Of a DNA stretch of 19,477 nt, positions 1 through 7,228 are shown piece after piece; position 1 is the first letter of the stretch; every line of letters begins with the position of its first letter. Below the pieces are notes generated by a model. The model saw nothing but the letters and a program-made list of their open reading frames with translations, ran no database searches and was not told the DNA's origin. The DNA is from CAZQKW01 sp964594075 (GTDB lineage: Bacteria; Desulfobacterota; WTBG01; CAIYCZ01), in NCBI GenBank assembly GCA_964594075.1, contig CAZQKW010000059.1, positions 1-19,477 on the forward strand, given 5' to 3'. The position numbers and the translations under genes are program-made.

Positions 1-85
1 TCTGCTTATGCCATCTCCACAATTTCTATCCCTGTTTTTTGGGGAAAGTCCTGGAATGCCAGAATATGCCCGAATAATATTTCCC

Positions 86-113
86 TTGACAAAAATTTTA
101 TATTACATATACA
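86..113 (+). promoter_or_regulatory. Sigma70-type promoter upstream of rpsP
   Basis: A perfect -35 box TTGACA (86-91) is followed after 16 nt by TATACA (108-113), in an AT-rich stretch with a second TATACA at 114-119. Transcription would start near 120 and give a leader of about 75 nt before rpsP. It probably drives the ribosomal/translation block that follows. Nothing convincing as a gene is seen in bases 1-85. Confidence 0.6.
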
Positions 114-197
114 TATACACTTACTTAACCAATTAAAAAATCATTCCATATTTATAATTTACGACTGCAACCTTTAAAGGAGAAAGGATACACTTTT

Positions 198-464
198 ATG
201 GCTGTAAAAATTCGACTCGCACGATATGGAAAGAAAAAAAAGCCGTTTTACAGAATTATGGTGGCAAAAGATACGGCCCCGCGAAATGGACGGTTTATCG
301 AACAGATCGGGACCTATGATCCCTGCAGTGAACCCCCGATCACCAATATAGATAAAGACAAGGCTTTGCAGTGGCTTAAAAAAGGTGCACAACCGACTCC
401 CGCTGTTATCCAACTATTGAAAAAGGGGGGTGTTTACCAAAAAGCTTCTTCACCATCTCTTTAA
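198..464 (+). CDS. rpsP: 30S ribosomal protein S16
   Basis: Small-subunit ribosomal protein S16, which binds 16S rRNA and helps assemble the 30S subunit. The protein has 88 residues, normal for the family, and opens with the hallmark run MAVKIRLARYGKKKKPFYRI, followed by the conserved VAKDTAPRNGRFIEQIGTYDP block at about residues 22-42. The ATG is preceded by a tandem purine-rich ribosome-binding stretch at 176-188 (AAAGGAG, then AAAGGA). It is the first gene of the rpsP-khpA-trmD-rplS block and has its own promoter at 86-113. In many bacteria ffh lies directly upstream, but the visible 197 bases do not contain a recognisable ffh end. Identification is secure. Confidence 0.97.
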   Translation: MAVKIRLARYGKKKKPFYRIMVAKDTAPRNGRFIEQIGTYDPCSEPPITNIDKDKALQWLKKGAQPTPAVIQLLKKGGVYQKASSPSL

Positions 465-560
465 AATACGCCTATTTTTGTTTCGGCGGCTCTGTAGAAT
501 CAGGGAAGATGCAATAACCGGACAGTGAGTAGTGTTACGTAACCTTACCGCGGAGGTACC

Positions 561-791
561 ATGAAAGAGTTAGTAAAATTCATCGCCAAAGCTCTTGTTG
601 ATAATCCTGATGAAGTTTCGGTTAATGAGGTGGAAGGAGAGCAGACTTCGGTCATTGAATTAAGAGTGGCAAAGGGTGATCTTGGTAAAATCATTGGGAA
701 ACACGGCAAAACTGCCCAGTCAATTCGGACTATTTTATCGGCTGCATCTGCAAAGATTGGCAAACGAGCGGTGCTGGAAATTGTTGAATAG
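561..791 (+). CDS. khpA: KH-domain RNA-binding protein (KhpA/YlqC family)
   Basis: A 76-residue single type-II KH domain protein. The RNA-binding GxxG loop is visible as GKHG at residues 46-49, inside the conserved context GKIIGKHGKTAQSIRTIL. Members of this family, usually paired with KhpB/Jag elsewhere in the genome, bind many small and messenger RNAs and affect cell division and envelope growth in Firmicutes. Here the gene sits in its usual place between rpsP and trmD. A GGAGG Shine-Dalgarno at 552-556 lies 4 nt before the ATG. In most genomes rimM follows it, but here the next gene is trmD after 130 nt. A 10-bp perfect palindrome (GTTACGTAAC, 534-543) lies upstream, of unknown role. Family assignment is firm; the cellular role is inferred. 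Confidence 0.93.
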   Translation: MKELVKFIAKALVDNPDEVSVNEVEGEQTSVIELRVAKGDLGKIIGKHGKTAQSIRTILSAASAKIGKRAVLEIVE

Positions 792-897
792 CCGGTGCGA
801 AAGGCAGTCCTTGGCAAACTGCACCGCTCTTGATTTCTAAACGACGAACCTTAGGCCGCCCGCCCCGCAGTATGTATATCTCACGATAATAGGACAG

Positions 898-914
898 AGA
901 CCCTGCAAGGGTCT
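898..914 (+). promoter_or_regulatory. Hairpin covering the trmD ribosome-binding site
   Basis: A perfect 6-bp inverted repeat, AGACCC (898-903) and GGGTCT (909-914), encloses the loop TGCAA. The only Shine-Dalgarno-like sequence for trmD, AAGGG at 907-911, lies in the loop and right arm. If folded, the hairpin would mask the ribosome-binding site. No T-run follows, so it is not a terminator. Confidence 0.4.
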
Positions 915-921
915 TGCATGC

Positions 922-1662
922 ATGATTCATTTTGATATAATTACATTATTCCCCCAGATTTTTGTTTCCCCTCTGGGGGAAAGCATTTTAAAAAGGGCGC
1001 AACGCGCAGAACTTATAAAGATAACGATCCATGATGTGCGAAGCTATGCTGAAGGCCGCCACCAAGTGACAGATGATGCGCCGTTTGGCGGCGGTGCCGG
1101 CATGGTAATGAAAGTTGAGCCCATCGTCAAGGCGATTGAACAGCTTAAACAGCCCGAGGGCTCGCGGGTCCTGCTGATGTCGCCTCAGGGAACGCTCTTT
1201 AACCAGAAAATCGCTGAGAAGCTGAGTGCCTGGCCGCATCTCATCTTAATTTGCGGGCGGTATGAGGGCGTTGATGAGCGACTGCAATTTTTTATTGATG
1301 AAGAATTATCCATCGGGGATTATATCCTGACCGGCGGCGAACTGCCGGCGCTGGTTGTTATTGATGCGGTTTCCCGGCTTGTGCCGGGCGTAATAGGAGA
1401 GCCCCTGTCAGTTATTGAAGACACCTTCTCCTGCTCGTTGTTGAAGTATCCCCAATATACCAGACCCCGGAGTTTCCGCGGTCTGGAGGTGCCTGAAATT
1501 TTACTGTCCGGGGATCATGAGAAAATTCGCAAATGGCGAAGGCAGCAGGCATTAAAAAAAACGCTTCAAAAACGCCCTGACCTTATACGCATGGCGAATC
1601 TTAGTGAAGAAGACAAACAACTGTTACAGGAAGTTATGCATGATGCACACAAGGAGATATAA
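922..1662 (+). CDS. trmD: tRNA (guanine-N1-)-methyltransferase
   Basis: SAM-dependent methylation of G37 next to the anticodon in tRNAs reading CNN and some GGG codons, which prevents +1 frameshifting. The length of 246 residues is typical. SPOUT-class deep trefoil-knot signatures are present: SPQG at 87-90, CGRYEGVDER at 111-120 and IGDYILTGGE at 131-140, the last two forming the knot that holds SAM. The start ATG at 922 follows an AAGGG (907-911) that sits in a small hairpin. An out-of-frame ATG at 918 overlaps it. The gene ends 2 nt before rplS, so the two are cotranslated. The usual partner rimM is missing from the 130-nt gap upstream. Identification is secure. Confidence 0.97.
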   Translation: MIHFDIITLFPQIFVSPLGESILKRAQRAELIKITIHDVRSYAEGRHQVTDDAPFGGGAGMVMKVEPIVKAIEQLKQPEGSRVLLMSPQGTLFNQKIAEKLSAWPHLILICGRYEGVDERLQFFIDEELSIGDYILTGGELPALVVIDAVSRLVPGVIGEPLSVIEDTFSCSLLKYPQYTRPRSFRGLEVPEILLSGDHEKIRKWRRQQALKKTLQKRPDLIRMANLSEEDKQLLQEVMHDAHKEI

Positions 1663-1664
1663 TC

Positions 1665-2012
1665 ATGGAAGTCATTGAGCGGTTGGAAAAAGAACATATG
1701 CGTATTGACATCCCTCCCTTTCGCCCCGGGGATACAGTCAAAGTTCACGTAAAAATCAAAGAAGGCGACAAAGAGCGACTTCAGGCATTCCAAGGGGTGG
1801 TCATCAGAAAAAAGAAAAGTGGCCTGCGTTCCAGTTTTACCGTGCGGAAAGTATCCTACGGGGTTGGTGTGGAAAGAATTTTTCCCTTACACTCTCCATC
1901 TATTGACCGGATTGAAGTTATCCAGAGAGGCAGGGTCCGCAGATCACGTTTGTATTACTTGAGGAATTTAAGGGGCAAGGCGGCCCGGATCAAAGAAAAA
2001 CGGCTCCAATAA
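1665..2012 (+). CDS. rplS: 50S ribosomal protein L19
   Basis: Large-subunit ribosomal protein L19, located at the 30S-50S interface. It has 115 residues, as expected, with the family signature FRPGDTVKVHVKIKEGDKER (about residues 19-38), then FQGVVIRKKKSGLRSSFTVRK and the basic C-terminal RRSRLYYLRNLRGKAARIKE. The Shine-Dalgarno AAGGAG lies inside the last codons of trmD, and only 2 nt separate the trmD stop from this ATG. This is the normal trmD-rplS arrangement. Identification is secure. Confidence 0.97.
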   Translation: MEVIERLEKEHMRIDIPPFRPGDTVKVHVKIKEGDKERLQAFQGVVIRKKKSGLRSSFTVRKVSYGVGVERIFPLHSPSIDRIEVIQRGRVRRSRLYYLRNLRGKAARIKEKRLQ

Positions 2013-2044
2013 GAGTCTCTGGTCCAATTCTATGCCTTAAGCAT

Positions 2045-2659
2045 ATGGAGGCTTTATCATCATTGCTGCAGCATGCCTCATGCCCGGAAAAGGTTTTGCA
2101 TAACAAGGGATACGGTCATATCGCGGGGGTTGATGAAGCAGGCAGAGGGCCGCTTGCTGGACCGGTTGTAGCGGCAGCGGTCATTTTTCCGGCCGCCTGG
2201 TCACATCCCGGCATAAAGGACTCAAAACAGCTTACAGAAAAAAACCGCCACGATCTCTTCGGTATCATCAACAAGGCAGCTCTTGCCTGGACCTGGGCAG
2301 CAGTTGACCATAGTGAAATTGACAAAATAAATATCCTTCAGGCAAGTCTTAAGGCAATGAAGTGTGCGGTTGAGTTGCTTGCTGTGCCTCCTGATTATCT
2401 TCTGATTGATGGCACCTATCCTATCGAAAGTTCTATCCCGCAAACTCCTCTAATAAAAGGCGATCAGCGGAGCCTTGCGACGGCAGCTGCTTCTATTATG
2501 GCAAAAGTTATCAGGGATAACATCATGCAGCAGTATCATGAGCTATATCCACAGTATAATTTTGCCAAAAATAAAGGATATGGCACCAGGGAGCATCGCC
2601 GGGCATTGGCTTTATACGGCCCTTCGCCGATTCATCGCAGAAGTTTTACGTTGCTGTAA
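2045..2659 (+). CDS. rnhB: Ribonuclease HII
   Basis: Type 2 RNase H, which cuts the RNA strand of RNA-DNA hybrids and removes single ribonucleotides misincorporated in DNA. The 204-residue protein carries the complete DEDD metal-binding set: D30 and E31 in GVDEAGRGPLAGP, D122 in LLIDG, and D140 in KGDQRSLATAAASIMAKV. The C-terminal KGYGTREHRRAL block (about 178-189), which helps substrate binding, is present. The ATG at 2045 has only a weak ribosome-binding site, so the first 20 or so residues, which precede the conserved core, could be partly untranslated. It lies 32 nt after rplS, a common neighbour in bacteria, and probably shares its transcript. Confidence 0.95.
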   Translation: MEALSSLLQHASCPEKVLHNKGYGHIAGVDEAGRGPLAGPVVAAAVIFPAAWSHPGIKDSKQLTEKNRHDLFGIINKAALAWTWAAVDHSEIDKINILQASLKAMKCAVELLAVPPDYLLIDGTYPIESSIPQTPLIKGDQRSLATAAASIMAKVIRDNIMQQYHELYPQYNFAKNKGYGTREHRRALALYGPSPIHRRSFTLL

Positions 2660-2704
2660 ATAGCTGTTGTCTTCATTCATTTTAAAATCAATTACCTTTT
2701 GCAG

Positions 2705-3079
2705 ATGGGCGGCAACAAACAACAATTGGGCGAACAGGGCGAAAGAATTGCGCTGGCCTTTCTTATGCGGCAGAAATTTAAAATAGTTGCCCGGAATTAT
2801 CGCTGTAAATTTGGCGAGATTGACATTATTGCGCGGGACCCGGAGAATATTCTTTCGTTTATCGAAGTAAAAACCAGATCCTCCCCGACCCATGGAACTC
2901 CTCAAGAAGCGGTTCATCTCAGGAAACAGGCCCAGATTTCAAGGGTTGCGTTGGAATTTATTCAGCGGCATGGGTTAGAAAATCACCGTGCTCGCTTTGA
3001 TGTGATTGCTGTCCAATTTTCTCCTGCCGGTTACACGGTTGAGATCATAAAAAATGCTTTTGAGCTCACACGGGGATAA
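2705..3079 (+). CDS. yraN: YraN/UPF0102 family endonuclease-like protein
   Basis: A member of the UPF0102 (YraN) family with a PD-(D/E)XK-like nuclease fold. The physiological role is not established; family members occur with rnhB and have been suggested to act on nucleic-acid intermediates. From the ATG at 2705 it has 124 residues. The signature is visible: G37-E38-I39-D40 followed by IIARD, then SFIEVKTRSS with E54 and K56 as the probable catalytic pair. An in-frame TTG at 2699 would add two residues; I prefer the ATG, though neither has a clear Shine-Dalgarno. It follows rnhB by about 45 nt, and its stop codon overlaps the ribosome-binding site of the next gene. Function is family-level only. 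Confidence 0.9.
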   Translation: MGGNKQQLGEQGERIALAFLMRQKFKIVARNYRCKFGEIDIIARDPENILSFIEVKTRSSPTHGTPQEAVHLRKQAQISRVALEFIQRHGLENHRARFDVIAVQFSPAGYTVEIIKNAFELTRG

Positions 3080-3094
3080 GGAACGGTGCCTGAT

Positions 3095-5104
3095 ATGGTC
3101 GTGACGCCACAGAAAAAGAAAAAAAAACAGCGGGGGATGCTATATGTATTTCTTATTCCGGTGCTAATACTGATTGTTTTTATGTGCGCCGGTGTAGCGG
3201 TTTACAGCCTTGTGAGTTACAACCTCCCGCAAATCTATTCTCTTGATGATTATAAACCGCCGCTGGTCACCGAAGTCTATTCCAGCACCGGAGAATTGAT
3301 CGGTGAGTTTTTCACGGAACGGCGCTATTTTGTCAACCTTTCCAGTGTCTCTCCTATCTTCATTAAAGCTCTTATTGCGGCAGAGGATGCGCAATTTTTT
3401 GAACATACCGGACTCAATTACTGGAGCATTGTTCGTGCGGCATTAAAAAATCTTGTCTCTATGGAAATAAAACAGGGGGGAAGCACTATCACTCAGCAAA
3501 TCACCAAATCTCTGCTGTTAACGCCGGAAAAAAGTTTCACCCGAAAACTCAAGGAAGCGATTTTGGCAAAACGCATTGAAACATCTCTTAGTAAAACAGA
3601 TATTCTTCTCCTCTACATGAATCAGATTTATTTTGGGCACGGTGCCTATGGCGTTGAGGCGGCGGCGCGCACCTACTTCGGGAAATCCGCTACCCAGCTT
3701 AATTTGGCAGAGGCCTCGCTGTTGGCGGGTCTGCCAAAAGCACCCAGTTATTATTCGCCATTTCGCTATTTTGAACGTGCAAAACAGCGCCAGAGCTACG
3801 TCCTTGAAAGAATGCAGGAGCAACGCTATATCACGGCAGCGGAACGGGCGGAAGCTGAAAAAGCTCCCTTGTCACTTAAGCAGCAGGAAAATATCAACAT
3901 CCGCCAGACTCCTTATTTTACCGAATATATTCGCCAGATCATTGAGAAAAAGTACGGCAGCAAGGGACTCTATGAAAGCGGCTTGCGCATTGAAACAACC
4001 CTTGACATTGCGCTGGAAAAAGCTGCTGAAGAAGCGCTGCGAGCCGGCCTTGAGGAATATGAGAAACGGGAAAAACGACGCATAACGCATGCAAAAAAAG
4101 TTGAAGGAGCCCTTGTCTGCATGGATCCATTTACCGGCTATATACGGGCAATGGTCGGCGGCAGGGATTTTACCAACACCCAATTTAACCGCGCGGTTCA
4201 GGCTCAGCGTCAACCCGGTTCAGCCTTCAAACCCATTATTTATGCCGCTGCGTTGGACCGGGGATACACGCCGGCTACCATTATTGTTGATGCACCGGTG
4301 AGTTTCAGGATGAGTGGAAACAAACTCTGGGAGCCGCAAAATTATGATGAAAAATTTATGGGACCGATTACGCTGCGCACGGCTTTGACTCTGTCGCGCA
4401 ATGTTGTTACGGTAAAAATTCTTCAGGATATTGGCATTAACTATGCCATTCAATATGCTAAAAAATTTGGCATAGACACTTCATTAAATCAGGGCCTTAG
4501 CCTTGCGCTGGGCACGACAACGGTATCGCTGTTGGATTTAGTTCGGGCCTATGCCGTATTCTGCGCCTCTGGTGTGCGCGCTGACCCTCTCCCCATAACC
4601 AAAATAACAAACCGCACTGGCATGACCATTGAAGAGCATTCGCCGCACCTCGTTCAGGCGATCAGTCCTCAGACGGCGTATATCATGACCAGCTTGTTAC
4701 AAAGTGTTGTAAGCCAGGGAACGGGCAAGAAGGTGGCCGCACTTAATCGCCCGTGCGCCGGCAAAACCGGAACAACAAATGATTTTAGGGATGCTTGGTT
4801 TATCGGCTTTACGCCGCAACTAGTAGCCGGGGTGTGGGTTGGCTATGACGATAACACTGCGCTGGGAAAAGGGGAAACCGGCGGCGTGGTCGCGGCGCCA
4901 ATCTGGCTTTCTTTTATGCAAAACGTGTTAAAAAATCAACCTGTTAAAGTTTTTGAAGTGCCTGAGGGAGTAACCTTTGTGAAGCTAAACAACGAAACCG
5001 GGTATCTTCCCGGCATTGTCGGCGAGAATGGTTTTTTCGAGTGTTTCAAAGAAGGCACTGCACCTCAGGGGTTCTCCAGCGAGCTCAGCGAACCGCTGGA
5101 TTAA
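3095..5104 (+). CDS. mrcA: Class A penicillin-binding protein (PBP1A-type, bifunctional)
   Basis: Peptidoglycan synthase with both glycosyltransferase and transpeptidase activity. The basic N-terminus (KKKKKQRG) is followed by a transmembrane anchor at about residues 15-40. A GT51 domain covers about 55-230, with the catalytic Glu in AAED (E97) followed by AQFFEHTGLNYWSIVRA, and GGSTITQQITKSLL. The transpeptidase domain carries S376 in PGSAFKP, S434-R-N436, and K557-T-G in AGKTGTTND. All catalytic motifs are intact, so it should be active. I chose ATG 3095 (669 residues) because AAGGA at 3078-3082 is well spaced from it. The alternative GTG at 3086 lies only a few bases from that site. The subtype assignment 1A rather than 1B rests on size and motif context and is less certain than the family. 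Confidence 0.93.
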   Translation: MVVTPQKKKKKQRGMLYVFLIPVLILIVFMCAGVAVYSLVSYNLPQIYSLDDYKPPLVTEVYSSTGELIGEFFTERRYFVNLSSVSPIFIKALIAAEDAQFFEHTGLNYWSIVRAALKNLVSMEIKQGGSTITQQITKSLLLTPEKSFTRKLKEAILAKRIETSLSKTDILLLYMNQIYFGHGAYGVEAAARTYFGKSATQLNLAEASLLAGLPKAPSYYSPFRYFERAKQRQSYVLERMQEQRYITAAERAEAEKAPLSLKQQENINIRQTPYFTEYIRQIIEKKYGSKGLYESGLRIETTLDIALEKAAEEALRAGLEEYEKREKRRITHAKKVEGALVCMDPFTGYIRAMVGGRDFTNTQFNRAVQAQRQPGSAFKPIIYAAALDRGYTPATIIVDAPVSFRMSGNKLWEPQNYDEKFMGPITLRTALTLSRNVVTVKILQDIGINYAIQYAKKFGIDTSLNQGLSLALGTTTVSLLDLVRAYAVFCASGVRADPLPITKITNRTGMTIEEHSPHLVQAISPQTAYIMTSLLQSVVSQGTGKKVAALNRPCAGKTGTTNDFRDAWFIGFTPQLVAGVWVGYDDNTALGKGETGGVVAAPIWLSFMQNVLKNQPVKVFEVPEGVTFVKLNNETGYLPGIVGENGFFECFKEGTAPQGFSSELSEPLD

Positions 5105-5170
5105 GTTTTACAACATTAAATTTGACAACCCGCATGAGGACAAGAACCCACCGAATTACCATGCTATGTA

Positions 5171-5941
5171 TTATTGACCAGAAGATTTTTTTTGCGATTC
5201 CCCCACCATGGGAACAAAACGAACACCGGTAATATTCTTCAGTTCAATTTTCCCGTTCTTCTTGATTCCGCGCACCAGGCGTTGACCAAGTAAGCCGCTA
5301 TCACCCAGGGGCAGCACAATTCTTCCGCCTTCTTTAAGCTGTTTAACAAGAGGATCCGGAATATGATTAATGGCACAGGTGATAATTATTGCATCAAAGG
5401 GAGCGTATTCCTCCCACCCGCGGTAGCCATCGCCGATTTTTATGTTTATATTCTTATAACCGAGGGATTGGAGAAGCTGCCGGGCTTTCTCGGCAAGTGC
5501 CTCTATAATCTCAATTGAATACACCTGCGAAACAATTTCTGCGAGAACTGCCGCCTGATATCCCGACCCGGTTCCTATCTCCAGCACCTTATCCTGCTTT
5601 TTTAACTGAGCGCTTTGTGTCATGAGCGCTACAATGTAGGGTTGGGAAATGGTCTGTCCATCGCCTATGGGAAGCGGGTAATCTGCATATGCTTCATTCC
5701 ATAAGCTTTTATCCACAAAAAGATGGCGCTTAACTTTCTCCATGGCTTTCAGCACCGCAGGATCGCTGATATCTCGAGCAATAAGATCATTGGTGATCAT
5801 GTTGTGGCGTGCGTGGCTAAACGCATCTAACTGCTCTTTTTCTTCACCCATGACTGTAGTGCTGCAAAATGGATTTAAAACGGCAAGTATTATAACTACT
5901 GGTATAAACTTTATTGCAAGGCAAAGAATCAAAGTGTTCAT
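5171..5941 (-). CDS. pcm: Protein-L-isoaspartate O-methyltransferase with N-terminal hydrophobic segment
   Basis: SAM-dependent repair of isoaspartyl residues in damaged proteins. The PIMT core starts near residue 44 (ARHNMITNDLIARDISDPAVL). It continues with the YADYPLPIGDGQTISQPYIV substrate segment (about 85-104) and the class I methyltransferase motif VLEIGTGSGYQAAVLA (119-134). The C-terminal GGRIVLPLGD is intact. Unusually, about 40 extra residues precede the core. Residues 4-25 are strongly hydrophobic (LILCLAIKFIPVVIILAVL), resembling a signal peptide or membrane anchor. Met31 (position 5851) is an alternative start that would give a cytosolic enzyme. Neither start has a clear Shine-Dalgarno. 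A good promoter at 6015-6043 reads into this gene. It is convergent with the PBP gene. Confidence 0.92.
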   Translation of the reverse strand: MNTLILCLAIKFIPVVIILAVLNPFCSTTVMGEEKEQLDAFSHARHNMITNDLIARDISDPAVLKAMEKVKRHLFVDKSLWNEAYADYPLPIGDGQTISQPYIVALMTQSAQLKKQDKVLEIGTGSGYQAAVLAEIVSQVYSIEIIEALAEKARQLLQSLGYKNINIKIGDGYRGWEEYAPFDAIIITCAINHIPDPLVKQLKEGGRIVLPLGDSGLLGQRLVRGIKKNGKIELKNITGVRFVPMVGESQKKSSGQ

Positions 5942-6014
5942 AGTGAATCGTTGTTAAAGATGTCGCTTGATTTGTTATAACTCTCTTAATGAGCTTTTAT
6001 TTTAACCCATTTAA

Positions 6015-6043
6015 ATTTTAGCACCCACGGTAAGGCGGTTCAA
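6015..6043 (-). promoter_or_regulatory. Promoter for pcm (minus strand, extended -10)
   Basis: Read on the minus strand, TTGAAC (6043-6038) is followed after 17 nt by TAAAAT (6020-6015). The -10 box is preceded by TGC, an extended -10 element. Transcription would begin near 6008 and give a leader of about 67 nt to the ATG at 5941. Confidence 0.6.
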
Positions 6044-6214
6044 TAATTTTGCTCACTTTAAAAAAGTTCTTTTTGGGGGATTCATGTACAACTTTACTGT
6101 TAACTATCTTATTTTCATAAAAAATAGCAAATTTTCTACAATGGTGCGTCTTTGCGAATTAAAGGATTTCATATAAAACGTATAATTTTTTTTAGCTAAT
6201 AGTAAAATTTTTTC

Positions 6215-6242
6215 TTGCAAAAAACCAGCATATTGATATAAT
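6215..6242 (+). promoter_or_regulatory. Promoter for the HD-GYP/DUF151 operon (extended -10)
   Basis: TTGCAA (6215-6220), a 16-nt spacer and a perfect TATAAT (6237-6242), with TGA just before the -10 box giving an extended -10 element. Transcription should start near 6249, leaving an untranslated leader of about 100 nt before the ATG at 6349. Confidence 0.65.
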
Positions 6243-6295
6243 GTTAAATAAAGTATCAAATGCAGAATTTTATAAATAAATACAATTGGTTACAG

Positions 6296-6345
6296 AAGGG
6301 GTTGGGCAATGGTTGAATTTATCTTAACCTTTTAACAAAGGGGGG
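6296..6345 (+). promoter_or_regulatory. Leader with two mutually exclusive hairpins around the HD-GYP ribosome-binding site
   Basis: AACCTTTT (6326-6333) can pair with AAGGGGTT (6296-6303, including two G-U pairs), or its CCTTT part can pair with AAAGG (6337-6341). The second pairing covers the start of the purine-rich Shine-Dalgarno AAAGGGGGG (6337-6345). The two pairings exclude each other, so the leader could switch the start site between masked and open. This is sequence-based inference, and no known riboswitch class is recognised. Confidence 0.35.
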
Positions 6346-6348
6346 ATT

Positions 6349-7185
6349 ATGGCAAAACGGCTTAAGGATCTTGAAAGCAAAGAAATTCTCAATACGCGAG
6401 AAGCTGCCAGTCTCATTAAGGTAACAACGCAAACAATTAAGAATTATATCTATTCCGGAAAACTCAAGGCAATTAAAACCCCGGGTGGCCATCATCGCAT
6501 ACGCCGATCCGATCTTCAGAGTCTTGGATTTGTTATTGAAGAACAAAAGGAACCGTCCCAGCTTACTGCCGAAGAACTCACTAACGCTTACAACCGCCTC
6601 CTTAACCAATACATAGCAACTCTCGAAGCGCTTATGAAAGCTCTTGATGAAAGAGACATTATCGCTTCAGGCCATTCTTCGCGTGTAGCTGATTTATCCT
6701 GTGCGATCGGCGAAGAGCTGGAATTCGATGAAACAGAAGCGCGCGAACTGAGACTGGCAGCCTTGTTGCATGATGTGGGCAAAATCGGTATCAGTGAGAA
6801 TATTCTGGGCAAACCCGGCCGCTTAACAGATCAGGAATATTTTGTAGTAAAAAAGCATCCTGAAATTGGTGAAAAAATCGTTGGCAGTGTTGAATTTCTC
6901 AAGCCTATTGCCCGCAGTATCAGACAGTGTCATGAACGGTTTGACGGCAAGGGATATCCTGATGGCATTGCCGGCCCTGATATTGACTTAAAAGCACGTA
7001 TCATTGCTGTCGCCGATACCTATGATTTTCTTCGGTCCGATTTGTCCTTCCGGCGGGCGCTCTCCGTTGACGATTCAATCCGGGAGTTAAAAAAATCTGC
7101 CGGCACCCAGCTTGACCCTTCGGTCGTAAAAATCTTTACCGAGGACGTGGACAGGCAGAGAATCAGTTATCATACACAGCATTAA
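6349..7185 (+). CDS. Excisionase/MerR-type HTH fused to HD-GYP domain
   Basis: A 278-residue protein. Residues about 13-60 form an excisionase/MerR-like winged helix (LNTREAASLIKVTTQTIKNY, then KTPGGHHRIRRSDL), a DNA-binding fold. Residues about 95-265 are an HD-GYP domain: H109 in GHSSRV, H141-D142 in HDVGKIGI, H170 in KKHPEIG, H195-E196 in CHERFDGKGYP, and D223 in AVADTYD. HD-GYP enzymes hydrolyse cyclic di-GMP using a metal centre. The first His of the usual HHE motif is Cys194 here, and the usual DALTSDRPYR loop reads DFLRSDLSFR, so activity may be altered or lost. It heads a two-gene operon with the DUF151 gene 43 nt downstream. It has a strong AAAGGGGGG ribosome-binding site and an extended -10 promoter. 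A c-di-GMP-responsive regulator is a plausible reading, but its targets are unknown. Confidence 0.88.
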   Translation: MAKRLKDLESKEILNTREAASLIKVTTQTIKNYIYSGKLKAIKTPGGHHRIRRSDLQSLGFVIEEQKEPSQLTAEELTNAYNRLLNQYIATLEALMKALDERDIIASGHSSRVADLSCAIGEELEFDETEARELRLAALLHDVGKIGISENILGKPGRLTDQEYFVVKKHPEIGEKIVGSVEFLKPIARSIRQCHERFDGKGYPDGIAGPDIDLKARIIAVADTYDFLRSDLSFRRALSVDDSIRELKKSAGTQLDPSVVKIFTEDVDRQRISYHTQH

Positions 7186-7228
7186 CTTCTGTTTTAATAG
7201 CCGTAATAAACAACGTGGTCACAGTTCC

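Larger units (their letters stand above)
5942..6348. other. AT-rich divergent intergenic region between pcm and the HD-GYP gene
   Basis: A 407-nt gap with no convincing gene. It holds a minus-strand promoter for pcm near 6015-6043, a plus-strand extended -10 promoter near 6215-6242, and the leader of the HD-GYP gene with competing hairpins at 6296-6341. A 30-codon plus-strand ORF (6084-6176) begins after a GGGGGA stretch but has no recognisable features. Confidence 0.6.

Noticed and set aside
1..85. Possible end of an upstream gene (ffh or a transposase remnant)
   Set aside because: All six frames were considered for this edge; none gives a recognisable protein end, so nothing is claimed.
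792..921. Remnant of rimM before trmD
   Set aside because: Reading frames in the gap show no RimM-like motif such as GRIGRAHGLRGEV; the gap seems to be plain intergenic sequence with a hairpin.
3633..4085. 150-codon plus-strand frame inside the PBP gene
   Set aside because: It overlaps the catalytic domains of an intact penicillin-binding protein in another frame and matches no family pattern.
6084..6176. 30-codon ORF after a GGGGGA stretch in the intergenic region
   Set aside because: Composition is AT-driven, there is no recognisable domain and no clear promoter; comparative data would be needed before calling it.
6243..6348. c-di-GMP (GEMM) riboswitch in the leader of the HD-GYP gene
   Set aside because: The conserved GEMM core sequences are not visible; only generic hairpins are present.
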